DNA of 64,000 bases from Paenibacillus cymbidii (GCF_004764705.1 NZ_SHLX01000030.1:1-64000); one strand, 5' to 3'. Shown: positions 18,775 through 28,257, counted from the first letter of the stretch. A program made the numbers and translations. Notes: a model not told the origin generated them from the sequence alone.

Positions 18775-20385
18775 TCAGTATTTGGTTTTGTTGTTCGCCT
18801 GGTAAGCGATGTTGGCCGCTTCCGTCAAATCGTCGCCGCCTTCTTTGCGCCACTGGGCAACGAAATCGTCGAAGCCTTTGTCCAAATCCACTTCGCCAAG
18901 AATGAATTTCAGGTAGTATTCCTTCTGCATCTTGTCGAGGTTCGGATGCTCCGCCTTCGGTTTGGCGTTCAGCGGATACCTGTTTTCGATCGTCTTCTGG
19001 CCCTTCGTCCACTTGTCGCGCTGAGCGAGCTGCTCCTGCGAATAGCTGTACTTGTCCATCAGCGGGCTGGCGCCGGTGAAGTAGGAATAGAAGTTGCCCG
19101 CGCCAAGCGCCGCGCCGCGTTTGACCATATCGTTGTAATCCGGGTTAATCATCGCCGGCACGCCGTTCTTTATTTCCCAATCGACGCCTTTTTCGCCATA
19201 AGTGGCCATCAGATAAACTTCGTCATCGGTCGCCAGCGCTTCCATCATCTCATAAATTTTGATCCGTTTCTTTTCGTCCTTCTCCAGCTGGACGCCGAAC
19301 GCGATCGGATATTGTTTGATGCCGAAGGAATAACCGACGCCCGGACCGTTCGGTCCCGAAAGCAGCGGGCCGACCACAAGCTCCACATTCGGATTCGCCT
19401 TCTTGAACGGCGTTTCGTACGCGCCGCCGGCGATGTAATGGTACCACAGCCCGGCATCGATATAACCGACCCGGCTGCCGGCGATATTTTGCTGCAATTT
19501 CGCCGCATCTTCCGTCACGAACTCGGGGTCGAGCACGCCGTCCTTGTACCATTTGGCCAGCAGCTTGAACGCCTGACGGGCTTGCTCCGTGACCATGCCG
19601 AACTGCAGCTTGCCGTCCTTGTCCGGCTGCCAGGAATATGAATTGATGCCGAACGCGCCGAATACGACGGAGAACGTATTGGTGCCAAGCGCGTCCTTGC
19701 CGCGGGCGTCCAGGCCGTACGTATCCTTCTTGCCGTTGCCGTCGGGGTCGTTGTTGCGGAACTTGTACAGCAAGTCCTCCAGCTCCTGGATCGTCTTCGG
19801 CGCCTCTGTCACGCCGACGGCTTTCATCCAATCCGCCCGGTAGATCGGCAGGAACGGTGTAGAGCCGGCCGAAAAGATGCGGGGAATGCCGTAGTTTTTG
19901 CCGTCGACCGTAGCCCTTTCCCAGACGAGCGGGTCAAGCGCTTCGATGCTGGCAATGTACTTGGGCATGTACTTGCGAATTTCATCGACGGACACGCTGG
20001 CGATAATGCCTTGTTTTTTGTACGCTTCGGGCGTTCCCGCGAGCGCGAACGGAATGATGTCGGGAATTTCGCCCGCGGCGATTTTGACGTTGAATTGCGC
20101 GTCCCAGTTCGAGCGGTCGATGCGGACGTTTTTGATTTTGACATTAAACTTCTTCTCCAGGTACTGCTGCACCTTGCTGTTGTCGTCGTTCGGCGGATAA
20201 ATGTTGGCCCAGGTAATTTCGATCGGTTTCTCCGGAGCCGCGGATGCCGCCGGCGTTGCCGTTGCCGCCGCGCCCGAAGGCTTGGGCGACGATTCCGTGC
20301 CCGACTTGGACGAACAGGCGGCAAGCACGCCCATTACCAGGGCGGTCATCATCGCCCCGGCCATCCATCGTTTGGTGATGCCCAT
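18775..20385 (-). CDS. Extracellular sugar-binding lipoprotein of locus 2
   Basis: The 536-residue protein has a lipoprotein signal peptide with lipobox VLAAC (Cys24), then a low-complexity linker and an LplA-like binding fold. NNDPDGNGKKDTYG is an EF-hand-like calcium loop common in this subgroup. It captures substrate for the locus 2 permeases. AAAGGGGATC precedes the ATG. It follows the beta-helix gene after a 123-bp gap that contains a cre-like site. Confidence 0.9.
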   Translation of the reverse strand: MGITKRWMAGAMMTALVMGVLAACSSKSGTESSPKPSGAAATATPAASAAPEKPIEITWANIYPPNDDNSKVQQYLEKKFNVKIKNVRIDRSNWDAQFNVKIAAGEIPDIIPFALAGTPEAYKKQGIIASVSVDEIRKYMPKYIASIEALDPLVWERATVDGKNYGIPRIFSAGSTPFLPIYRADWMKAVGVTEAPKTIQELEDLLYKFRNNDPDGNGKKDTYGLDARGKDALGTNTFSVVFGAFGINSYSWQPDKDGKLQFGMVTEQARQAFKLLAKWYKDGVLDPEFVTEDAAKLQQNIAGSRVGYIDAGLWYHYIAGGAYETPFKKANPNVELVVGPLLSGPNGPGVGYSFGIKQYPIAFGVQLEKDEKKRIKIYEMMEALATDDEVYLMATYGEKGVDWEIKNGVPAMINPDYNDMVKRGAALGAGNFYSYFTGASPLMDKYSYSQEQLAQRDKWTKGQKTIENRYPLNAKPKAEHPNLDKMQKEYYLKFILGEVDLDKGFDDFVAQWRKEGGDDLTEAANIAYQANNKTKY

Positions 20386-20423
20386 GTTTGCTGATCCCCT
20401 TTACAAATTAGTGGCACCGGCGA

Positions 20424-20437
20424 AGAAAACGCTTACC
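20424..20437 (-). promoter_or_regulatory. Candidate cre (CcpA) site before the locus 2 binding-protein gene
   Basis: AGAAAACGCTTACC differs from the cre consensus at its two end positions. It lies in the 123-bp gap upstream of the binding-protein gene. Carbon catabolite control of this gene is plausible but unproven. Confidence 0.35.
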
Positions 20438-20508
20438 GGTACTTCGCATCTTACGAAGATCGGAGCGCAATAACAATTGTAATATCATCGAAACGACAAT
20501 ACTATCTT

Positions 20509-23181
20509 TCACAGGTGCGGGTTCCACAGCCCGCAATCGTCCACATGGACGAAATACTTGCCCTCGTTTGCAATCGACACGACCGCTTCGGTTCCGTTCT
20601 CCCCTGTTGTAAAATGGAGCTGCTCCGGCCTGGCGTCCCAATTCAGCCTGCGGATGACCTTGGACACCGTCCCCTGCGTCTCGTTCCCGTGCCCGCCGAC
20701 CGACACGCGCAGCGGACTGGCCGCGTGCGAATGCCCGAGCTTGAAGCTTTGCAGCAGCAGTTGCCCCGTTCCTCCGTGCAGCAGCAGGTACAAGTGCCGT
20801 TTCCCGCCCGCCGGGCGAATCGTCGTCTGCACGTATTTCCATACCCCGTCGTAGTCGTCGGCAATGGCCAGCCGGCACAGCAGCTCCCCGTCCGGCCGGT
20901 CGAGCCTGGCTTCGATCGCAAGCGGACCTTTCATTTTGTTCAGCCCCAGGGACAGATGGTTGTATTGCCCCGTATCGCCAAAATCGACATCGGCAAATTT
21001 CAGCCAGTCCCCTTCGCGCATCGGCCCCACATAAGCGGCATCGCGATAAACCGCATGGCTGCCCGCCGCATCCGTCTCCCAAGCCTCCCCCGCGCGGCAC
21101 TCGTCATAGCGGATCGCCTGCCGGTACAGCTCTCCCGTCCGCGAACCGATCCAGAACGTATAGGTTGTGTTCGGCGCAAGCCCGGTAATGTGCTGCTCGA
21201 TCCGGTCGCCTTTCCCGAGCGCCGCGGCAAATTTATTGCTGCGCGCGACGGAGTGATAACCGTACCAACTGTAATCCCAGGCGCATTCCTCCACGACGCG
21301 CGGATCGCCGCCCGCCACTCGCCATGGGCCCCAGTCGCCGGATTCGAACCCGCAATTGCCAAGCTTGCTGCCGCAGGTCAAATTCGTCAGCCGCCATTCC
21401 GCTTCCCGGCGAACCCCGAACCGATGGCCGGGCATCCAATCGTCCCCGTTATATTCGTAAGCCCCTTGATCGGGAGCCGTCCCGTTGTATCCGTCGGTCA
21501 CCCCGGCGATCTCCACACCCGCATCGATGGCCGCCGAATGCCCGCGCAAGCGGAAATCTCCGTTCTGCGGGTCAACAAATGCAGCACCCGCGCCAATCAG
21601 ATTGTGCGCCATCAAGCTGTCCTCGCCCCAGTCGGAAATAACCCCGTCCGCAAAAATATTGTTCGCCACCTGCACGCCGCACATATCGTCGAAGCAAAAT
21701 ACGCTCGAATGGGCGTCGCCGCTGCCGTAAAACGTGTTGTTGTACACCAGCGTACGCTGCAGCGGCCGATTGAGATGCAATCCGTGATGGGGAACGTTCC
21801 ACACCACATTGCGGAAAAAGTTGACGCCGCTCGTCCAGGCATCCATGTAGAAGCCGAAGCTCAGATGAGTGGAAATATTGTCGTGAAGCCAGTTGTGGTG
21901 AATTTCGCTGTTGTCGAAGTCGTGATTGAACAAATAAATGATGCCCGAATCTTTCACCAGACAATTGGCGAACGAAATATCGTTATATTGGATGACCGAA
22001 CGGGCAAAAACGCCGGATACGCAAGCTCTGCCCGCCCGCGTAATGGTGCAGTGGCTGACCAGATGCTCCGAACCGGTAAGCTTGACCAGGCTGGCATAGG
22101 AAGCTTCCCAGTTGCCGTCGTGGATGTAGCAATTGACCACCTTGTTGCGCCGTCCCTCGACATGAACGCCAATTCCTTCGAAGCAGCAAATTTCGCAGTC
22201 GCGCAGCTCGTTGTCGTGACCGCCCAGTTCCACCCCTTTCGTTCTTCCGTAAATGGTTTGCCTGGAGCCGAAATAACGGTCAAGCGCCGTCAGGCGGCTG
22301 CCGGCGATCAAACAATGATGCGCCCGCTCCGTCGTAATCGACGACGCGCGGCAATCGATGCCGATCACTTCCACGTGCGCCAGCCCGCGCAGGTCGAACG
22401 CGTATTCCCTGCGTTTGGCTTCGACTTCGGTTTGCCGCGGATCGTTCCCGTCCTCCATCGCGAGATACAATTGCCGCTCCTGCGGATCGTAGTGCCAAAC
22501 CTTCCCGCCGTTCAGCGCCCGGCGGCTGCGGGTCAGGAAATAACGGTCCCCGGCCTGCGTCCGATACGCTGCGGCCGAGCTTATCCAGGGCTCGTGGTAA
22601 AGCGTGCCGCCAGCGAATCGCGTTACCCGAGCGGTCGAGATGAAATAACCGACGCCGTGCACGCAAGCGACGATGGCGCCGTCCCAATAGCCGTCGGGAA
22701 AAGCCGTCAAGTCCTCGTCGAAAATGGCTCTTTCGCCATCCTCATGCATGGCGCGATCCACAACGGCATACGACGCCAGATCCAGCCGGTCTGTCGGATG
22801 CGGCCACTGCGCCTCGTGATACAGCTCGCCGTTTACGAAAACGATATTGCCGTTGCCGTCCGCCATAGTCCAGTCCATCTCGCCTTGATAAATGGCGCCG
22901 GTGTTGTCGCAACGCTTCCAGTTCGTGACGAGATCGCAGCCGCTGACGACTGCTTGCTCCCCCGCATACGCTTCGAACCGGATCGGCGCCGCCGCCGTGC
23001 CGGAATGGGCGGGCTTGACCGTCTCCCGGTAGACGCCTGCGCGAATATAACACGTATCCCCCGCCTGCATAAGCGACGCCGCCCGGCCGATCGTGCGAAA
23101 CGAAGCTTCCGGCGTTAGGCCGTCGTTCCGGTCGTCGCCTTCCGGCGCGACATAATAACAGCTTCCTTGCTGCCTGTCCAT
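20509..23181 (-). CDS. Right-handed parallel beta-helix protein (pectate-lyase-like fold)
   Basis: The 890-residue protein starts with the DUF1565-type entry YYVAPEGDDRNDGLTPEASFRTIGRA and the segment AGVYRE, then many beta-helix turns rich in N/H/G such as NNTFYG and IHHNWLHDN up to about residue 580. A beta-sandwich C-terminal half follows. The fold is used by polysaccharide lyases and some hydrolases acting on acidic or branched glycans. There is no signal peptide, unusual for this fold. AAGGAGG precedes the ATG at 23181; a longer in-frame start at 23250 lacks this support. It is the first gene of locus 2, so it probably acts on the imported oligosaccharide. Confidence 0.75.
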   Translation of the reverse strand: MDRQQGSCYYVAPEGDDRNDGLTPEASFRTIGRAASLMQAGDTCYIRAGVYRETVKPAHSGTAAAPIRFEAYAGEQAVVSGCDLVTNWKRCDNTGAIYQGEMDWTMADGNGNIVFVNGELYHEAQWPHPTDRLDLASYAVVDRAMHEDGERAIFDEDLTAFPDGYWDGAIVACVHGVGYFISTARVTRFAGGTLYHEPWISSAAAYRTQAGDRYFLTRSRRALNGGKVWHYDPQERQLYLAMEDGNDPRQTEVEAKRREYAFDLRGLAHVEVIGIDCRASSITTERAHHCLIAGSRLTALDRYFGSRQTIYGRTKGVELGGHDNELRDCEICCFEGIGVHVEGRRNKVVNCYIHDGNWEASYASLVKLTGSEHLVSHCTITRAGRACVSGVFARSVIQYNDISFANCLVKDSGIIYLFNHDFDNSEIHHNWLHDNISTHLSFGFYMDAWTSGVNFFRNVVWNVPHHGLHLNRPLQRTLVYNNTFYGSGDAHSSVFCFDDMCGVQVANNIFADGVISDWGEDSLMAHNLIGAGAAFVDPQNGDFRLRGHSAAIDAGVEIAGVTDGYNGTAPDQGAYEYNGDDWMPGHRFGVRREAEWRLTNLTCGSKLGNCGFESGDWGPWRVAGGDPRVVEECAWDYSWYGYHSVARSNKFAAALGKGDRIEQHITGLAPNTTYTFWIGSRTGELYRQAIRYDECRAGEAWETDAAGSHAVYRDAAYVGPMREGDWLKFADVDFGDTGQYNHLSLGLNKMKGPLAIEARLDRPDGELLCRLAIADDYDGVWKYVQTTIRPAGGKRHLYLLLHGGTGQLLLQSFKLGHSHAASPLRVSVGGHGNETQGTVSKVIRRLNWDARPEQLHFTTGENGTEAVVSIANEGKYFVHVDDCGLWNPHL

Positions 23182-23248
23182 TGCAAGTTCCTCCTTGTCG
23201 TGAAACAAACGGTGCTGCTCCTGTCTACCTTTGCCCGCAGACGCCTTC

Positions 23249-23316
23249 ATTGTAATGGTGCCTTCCGGCCGCGTTCAACGGAACGATCTTGCAATGGTGG
23301 ATACTTTCTTTGAATA
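23249..23316 (-). promoter_or_regulatory. Promoter of locus 2 with candidate AraC-type direct-repeat site
   Basis: TACAAT (complement of 23249-23254) has a TTGAAC 18 nt upstream. Beyond it, half-sites with CAAGAT and TCAAAG cores start 21 bp apart (plus-strand TTGCA at 23289 and TTGAA at 23310). The edge of the site is 23 nt from the -10, as in loci 3 and 4. The half-sites match the others only at their cores. Confidence 0.5.
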
Positions 23317-23456
23317 TCGCAAAACGTGAAGGCGCCGCATAGCACGAACGGGGCGGGAATAGGTATAGGCAAGATGCGCGTGAAGGGAAGAGCGGTACAG
23401 GCGAGGTAAAGAGCGTTGCGGGCAAGGTAAATAGCGGTATAAGCGAGGGGATTCCT

Positions 23457-24593
23457 ATGGGAGGTACGACTGGGCTGCACGGGCTTATGCTCGCCCGGCG
23501 GCAGGCGTTCGACTGCCTTGCGCATGCGACGTTGATGCGCGCGGCAGCGCTCGGGCTGGAGCCGAGGTACTTGCAATGGCTGCGGGAGTGGGAGCTTTCG
23601 TTCGGGCAAACGATAGCAGCCGCAGACCGGCTGCTCGGCGCCGGCGGAGATGACCGGCGCCGGCAAGCGGAGGCGCTGCAGCGGTTCGCCGAAGCGCAGC
23701 AACAACAATTCGCCCGCCAGCTGGAGCGGCTGGCGGGCGATAACGAAACGCTGCGAACGAATGCGGAGACGGAGGCGGCGCTGCGGTTCATCTTGCGCGA
23801 GCAACGCACCGCGCGATATATCACGCAAGAGCAAGTTACGATGCACGCGAGCGGGCCGCCCGGCGACTTGACGATAACCGGCGAAGGCAGCTGGTCGATA
23901 AAGCCGCTGGCGGATGCGTCAGCAGCGGAAAGCGGCGCGGCGGCAAAGGCAGATTCGGCTGCGCCTTCTTATGTTTTGCCGCTGCTGCCCTACTCCTTCG
24001 ACGCGCTGGAGCCGGCGATCGATGCGGTTACGGTGCGCGAGCATCATGGCGTGCATCATCGCCGCCACGTCGAGGCGCTGAACCGCGCCGAAGTGATGCT
24101 GTCGTCAGCCGATGCGGCAGGCGACGCCGCAGGCTGCGTCGCCTGGATGCGCGAAGCCGCCTACCGCGCGATGGAGCATGAGCTGCACGCGCTGTATTGG
24201 CGCAGCATGCGCCCGGCCGCCGGGCGGGCTGGCGACGCCGACGCCCGGGGCGGTCCGGCCCCGGGCGGCGCGCTGGCCGATGCGCTGGCGCGAGACTTCG
24301 GCGGCGCGGAGCCGTTCCGCCGCCGGGTCGCCGCCGCGGCCCGGTCGGTCGCCGGCTGCGGCTGGGCGTTCCTCGCCTGGCTCCCGCAGCGACGCCGGCT
24401 TGGCATCGGCAGCGCGGCGCACGACCGCTGGCTGGCGGACCGGCACGCCGTGCCGCTGCTGGCGCTCGACATGTGGGAGCATGCGTACTTGCGGCGGTAC
24501 GGCGCGGACGCCGATGCCTACATCGCCGCCTGGTGGACCGTCGTCGACTGGCCGGCGGCGGAAGCGCGCTTCGCGGCGGCCGTTCGCGGATAG
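23457..24593 (+). CDS. Superoxide dismutase-like protein with long N-terminal helical domain
   Basis: The 378-residue protein has an N-terminal helical region (about 1-125), a linker, then an Fe/Mn superoxide dismutase fold from about residue 172 (YVLPLLPYSFDALEP). All four metal ligands are in place: His196, His244 and the Asp and His of LDMWEHAY. Two second-shell residues differ from normal enzymes: the gateway Tyr (Tyr34 in E. coli numbering) is His204, and the Gln of the NQDSP motif is replaced by His in AAHDRW. The protein is very rich in Ala and Arg and the gene is more GC-rich than its neighbours. A GAGGGG site precedes the ATG. It may be a SodF-type enzyme with altered activity or a metal-binding relative; a normal sodA lies at 62902. 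Confidence 0.75.
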   Translation: MGGTTGLHGLMLARRQAFDCLAHATLMRAAALGLEPRYLQWLREWELSFGQTIAAADRLLGAGGDDRRRQAEALQRFAEAQQQQFARQLERLAGDNETLRTNAETEAALRFILREQRTARYITQEQVTMHASGPPGDLTITGEGSWSIKPLADASAAESGAAAKADSAAPSYVLPLLPYSFDALEPAIDAVTVREHHGVHHRRHVEALNRAEVMLSSADAAGDAAGCVAWMREAAYRAMEHELHALYWRSMRPAAGRAGDADARGGPAPGGALADALARDFGGAEPFRRRVAAAARSVAGCGWAFLAWLPQRRRLGIGSAAHDRWLADRHAVPLLALDMWEHAYLRRYGADADAYIAAWWTVVDWPAAEARFAAAVRG

Positions 24594-24678
24594 CGGGCGG
24601 CTTGCGGCGTAGCGCGGTGGCAGCGGTGTGGCGCAGTGGCGTGCATCGGCGCGGGTATGCGGCGGAGTCGGCGCGGCG

Positions 24679-26907
24679 TTAACCGCGGCTTGTTTCCGCC
24701 GCCGTTTCCCCGGCTTTGCCCGGCCAGAACGCCCGCTTCCCGAGCAGCGTCGTAATCGCCGGCACAAGGAACGGCCGCACGACGAACGTATCGAGCAGCA
24801 CGCCGATCGCCGTTACGACGCCGAACTGGACGAGCACCTGGATCGGCAGCGTCGCCAGCACGGCGAACGTGCCCGCCAGAATAAGGCCCGCCGACGTAAT
24901 GACAGAACTCGTCTCCGCCACCCCTTGCGCGATGGCGTCCTTCAGCGGCATGTGCCGCCTTTTTTGCCAGATGCCCGAAATCATGAAGATGTTGTAATCT
25001 TCGCCAAGCGCCACCAGGAACACGAACGAATACAGCGGAATAAAGCCTTGAATCGCCTCGGCGCCCATCAGATCGTGAAGTACGAACCAGCCCGCCCCCA
25101 GCGCGGAAAAGTAAGACAACACCACGGTAGCGATCAAATACAGCATCGCGACGACAGAGCGCAGATAGACGAGCAGCAGCAGGGCGATCAGCCCAATCAC
25201 AAGCGGAATGACAAGCCGCGTGTCGCGTGCGCTCGTTTGCTGCGTATCGCGCTGCGTGGCGGTTTGGCCGCCGACCCAGACGCGCTGGTCCGCATTCGGC
25301 AGCTCGAGCGCAAATTCGGCCGCATTGCGAATACTCGGGATGGCGGCGAGCGCCTCGTTGGAGTAAGGATCGATTCGCAGCGTCACGTCGTAAGCGAGCA
25401 GCGAAGCGTTATGCGCGCCTTTGACCGGCTCCGCGACTTGCGCCACGAACGGCAGTTCCTGCAGTCGTTGCCGCACCGGAGCTTCCTTCCCGCCGCTGTC
25501 GACGATCACTTTCACCGGCGCCAGATCGCCCGGCGTAAAGTGGTCGCCGATCAAGGCAAAGCCTTCGCGTGAAGCCATGTCCTTCGGGAACGACTGCAGC
25601 AGGTTGAACGTCGTTTTAATCGAAGCGGCTTGCCACGCGAACCCGCCGAGCACCACAACGCAGACGAGCATAACCGTCCAGGGACGGTTCGTGACGAGCC
25701 GGCCGAGCGCCAGGCTCGGCTTGCCGACAGGCTTCAGCTCGCGGGCCGGCTTTCCTTTGGCGGCGGCGTACGTGCGGCGCATCTCCGCCGTGCGGGGAAT
25801 AAACGGGAAGAACGACGCGCGACCGAATATCGCCAGCAGCGCCGGCACCAGCGTCAGACTTGCCAGACCCATAATCAGGATCGACAGCGAGAACGGAATC
25901 GCAAACCTGTGGTTTGAGCCGTATTCGGCCACCAGCAACGCCAGCAACGAAACGACGACGGTAAGGCCGCTCATGGCTACGGCGCCGGAAGCGCCGCTTA
26001 TCGCTGCTCTCATCGCCCGGTACTTGTCGGTTTCCGTCAGGAGCTCCTGCCGGTAACGGGCGACAAGGAACAAACAGTAATCGGTGCCGGCGCCAAACAG
26101 GAGCACGGTCATGATCGATATGCCCTGACTGTCGACAACGATCCAGCCCTCGTGCGCAAGAAAACCGAGAATCGGGCCGATTACGCCATAGGCAAACCCG
26201 ACGCCGATCAGCGGCACGATAGCGAGGAGCGGCGAACGGTATAACAGAATCAGCAGTACGAGCACAATCGCTACCGTCGCCAGCAGCAGCGACACGTCGG
26301 CGTTCTGAAACAGCGCCGTGGCGTCGGTCTGGATGCCGACGGGGCCGGTAATCCGCGCGTGCAGCTGGTTGTCCTCCAGCGCGCCCGACTCGAACGCATC
26401 GGCGCCGAGAATGACGGCGGCGCGCTTCTTCAAGTCGTCCAGCGACGCTTTCAGCGTTTCGGTTTGCTCCTGCTCGCCGAACGATACCGGCAACACGAAC
26501 GTCGTGCCGTCTTTGGCAGCTTGCGCCTTGAGCGCCGGCAGCGGCTGCTTGTCGAGCGGCGGCACGCCGGTCATCGCGTCAAGCGGCTGCTCCTGCAGCT
26601 CCTTGACGAGGCGCTGGACCGCTGCGTAATCCGCATCCGCCAACCCGCCGCTGCGGTACCAGACGATGAGCGCCGGAACGCCGGCGCTGTTCGGGAACTC
26701 CCGCTGCAGCAGCGCATCGGCCTGCACCGACAGCGCATCCTGCGGCAAATTGGGTGCCGCGTTGTTTTCCTCGTCGTTCACCGACGGGGCGAGCGACGAC
26801 AGCAGCCCGGCCAGCAATATCCACACCGCCAGCGTCAGCCAGCGCGTTCGTGGTCCGGCGACGAGGCCGCCGTATTTCTCCAGCCAATGGGAACGTTTCC
26901 GGGTCAT
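24679..26907 (-). CDS. MMPL/RND-family membrane exporter
   Basis: The 742-residue protein has the two-repeat MMPL layout: one helix, a periplasm-side domain, six helices, then the same again. The family residues appear as GAGTDYCLFLVARYRQEL in the first half and ALGEDYNIFMISG in the second. Such proteins use the proton gradient to export lipids or drugs. CAGGAGG precedes the ATG at 26907. The divergently placed TetR gene is the obvious candidate regulator. Confidence 0.9.
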   Translation of the reverse strand: MTRKRSHWLEKYGGLVAGPRTRWLTLAVWILLAGLLSSLAPSVNDEENNAAPNLPQDALSVQADALLQREFPNSAGVPALIVWYRSGGLADADYAAVQRLVKELQEQPLDAMTGVPPLDKQPLPALKAQAAKDGTTFVLPVSFGEQEQTETLKASLDDLKKRAAVILGADAFESGALEDNQLHARITGPVGIQTDATALFQNADVSLLLATVAIVLVLLILLYRSPLLAIVPLIGVGFAYGVIGPILGFLAHEGWIVVDSQGISIMTVLLFGAGTDYCLFLVARYRQELLTETDKYRAMRAAISGASGAVAMSGLTVVVSLLALLVAEYGSNHRFAIPFSLSILIMGLASLTLVPALLAIFGRASFFPFIPRTAEMRRTYAAAKGKPARELKPVGKPSLALGRLVTNRPWTVMLVCVVVLGGFAWQAASIKTTFNLLQSFPKDMASREGFALIGDHFTPGDLAPVKVIVDSGGKEAPVRQRLQELPFVAQVAEPVKGAHNASLLAYDVTLRIDPYSNEALAAIPSIRNAAEFALELPNADQRVWVGGQTATQRDTQQTSARDTRLVIPLVIGLIALLLLVYLRSVVAMLYLIATVVLSYFSALGAGWFVLHDLMGAEAIQGFIPLYSFVFLVALGEDYNIFMISGIWQKRRHMPLKDAIAQGVAETSSVITSAGLILAGTFAVLATLPIQVLVQFGVVTAIGVLLDTFVVRPFLVPAITTLLGKRAFWPGKAGETAAETSRG

Positions 26908-26982
26908 GCGATACCTCCTGATTGATAAGCCTTATTCGCGCAAAAAGAGACCGTCTTTGCACCGCTGCAGATCGCGGCTTCG

Positions 26983-27176
26983 GAAATAGGCCCTGTTTCA
27001 TGACCTATTCCGCGGAAAATGGGCAGCCGCTGTGGAATAGCCAGCGATTTTACTGGTTATTTCACAGAAATGGCCGATTGGGAGGCAGTTTGGCGCTAAT
27101 AGCCAGCGATTTCACTGGCTATTTGTCAAATGGCACCCGAAATGCGGTCAATAAGCCATTTTTCAGGGCCTATTTT
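26983..27176. repeat. Intergenic hairpin array, copy B
   Basis: This array has the same modular plan as copy A, with hairpins near 26984-27010, 27035-27062, 27097-27124 and 27149-27176. It lies between two divergent genes, upstream of both, so it cannot serve there as their terminator. The second hairpin has one changed arm base. Confidence 0.8.
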
Positions 27177-27288
27177 GACAAGACAAGGAAACCCAACCTA
27201 CTTAACCAACACTACCTTACTTTCGCAAGAAAAACTTCCGCTTTTTATTATATATACTGGAAGGTTAATTTTCAATGCCGTCATATTT

Positions 27289-27314
27289 TGTTCGTTTTTG
27301 CAGTGTGATATAAT
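27289..27314 (+). promoter_or_regulatory. Candidate promoter upstream of the tetR repeat array
   Basis: TATAAT at 27309-27314 follows a TTGTTC-like hexamer with about 15 nt between them, in an AT-rich patch. It overlaps the beginning of the first 95-bp unit. Later units lack TATAAT because the bases before TAATG differ. Confidence 0.4.
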
Positions 27315-27620
27315 GATTTCCTTAATCGATGCAATTCAGCGAAGCTGGCCCGGCGCAAGTAGTGAAAATCATTGCCGATTGGACCTGAGGAACAGCCCCA
27401 TGCGGTAATGATTTCCTTAATCGATGCAATTCAGCGAAGCTGGCCCGGCGCAAGTAGTGAAAATCATTGCCGATTGGACCTGAGGAACAGCCCCATGCGG
27501 TAATGATTTCCTTAATCGATGCAATTCAGCGAAGCTGGCCCGGCGCAAGTAGTGAAAATCATTGCCGATTGGACCTGAGGAACAGCCCCATGCGGTAATG
27601 ATTTCCTTAATCGATGCAAT
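27311..27620. repeat. Perfect 95-bp tandem repeats in front of tetR
   Basis: Three full units begin at 27311, 27406 and 27501, and a partial fourth runs from 27596 to 27620. As far as I can compare them the units are identical. Within each, AATGATTT and AAATCATT form an inverted repeat about 48 bp apart. The array ends 20 bp before the tetR start, replacing what should be its promoter and operator region. The lack of divergence suggests a recent expansion. Confidence 0.92.
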
Positions 27621-27639
27621 GCTACAGGAGGCGACCCTC

Positions 27640-28257
27640 ATGCAACCGAAACGCAAACGTTCGCCCGGCAGGCCGCACGCCGAACCGATCGCCGCGCCGA
27701 TGCGGGAACAAATTCTCCAATCGGCGGCGCAATTGTTCATGCGCTTCGGCTACGAAGGCGTCTCCATCCAATCTGTCGCGGATGATTGCGGCGTGACGAA
27801 AGCGACGGTCTACTACTATTTTCCGACCAAATCGGACTTGTTTACCTCCACGATCGTGCGGATGCTCGGCAACGTCAAGACGCGCATTCTGTCGATCCTC
27901 GAGCTGCCGGAACCGCTCCAGGCGCGTTTGATCCGCATCGCGGAGCAATATTTGAATGTCCCCCATTTCGATATGGACATCATGCTGGCCAAAGCGGCGG
28001 AAGCGATGACGCCGGAGCAGACGCAAGCGATGCGGGAAGCGGAAGCTGCCATTTACCGCGTCGTGGTGGACGCATTCGATGCGGCCGCCCGCGCCGGCGA
28101 AATCCGCGACGTCGACCCTGCCGTCGCCGGCCACGCCTATATCGCCGTCATGCGCATCGGCAACACGCGTTATGCGGAGGAGAAGCCGCTGTTCGCCTCG
28201 ACCTCCGCTGCCGCCCGCGCCATCGTCGAGCTGATCTGGCAAGGCGTTGGCCGTTGA
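27640..28257 (+). CDS. TetR-family transcriptional regulator
   Basis: The 205-residue protein has an N-terminal basic tail, a TetR helix-turn-helix (ILQSAAQLFMRFGYEGVSIQSVADDCGVTKATVYYYFPTKSDLF) split over about residues 22-64, and a helical ligand-binding domain. The ATG at 27640 has ACAGGAGG upstream; an in-frame ATG at 27562 lies inside the tandem repeats and is unlikely. It is divergent from the MMPL exporter and probably represses it and itself. Confidence 0.85.
   Translation: MQPKRKRSPGRPHAEPIAAPMREQILQSAAQLFMRFGYEGVSIQSVADDCGVTKATVYYYFPTKSDLFTSTIVRMLGNVKTRILSILELPEPLQARLIRIAEQYLNVPHFDMDIMLAKAAEAMTPEQTQAMREAEAAIYRVVVDAFDAAARAGEIRDVDPAVAGHAYIAVMRIGNTRYAEEKPLFASTSAAARAIVELIWQGVGR

Noticed and set aside
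20515-23118. 867-residue plus-strand ORF opposite the beta-helix gene
   Set aside because: Long antisense frames are common in GC-rich genes; this one has no domain and no start signal, while the minus strand has both.
27311-27620. Possible CRISPR array
   Set aside because: The 95-bp units are contiguous and identical, with no unique spacers and no cas genes.
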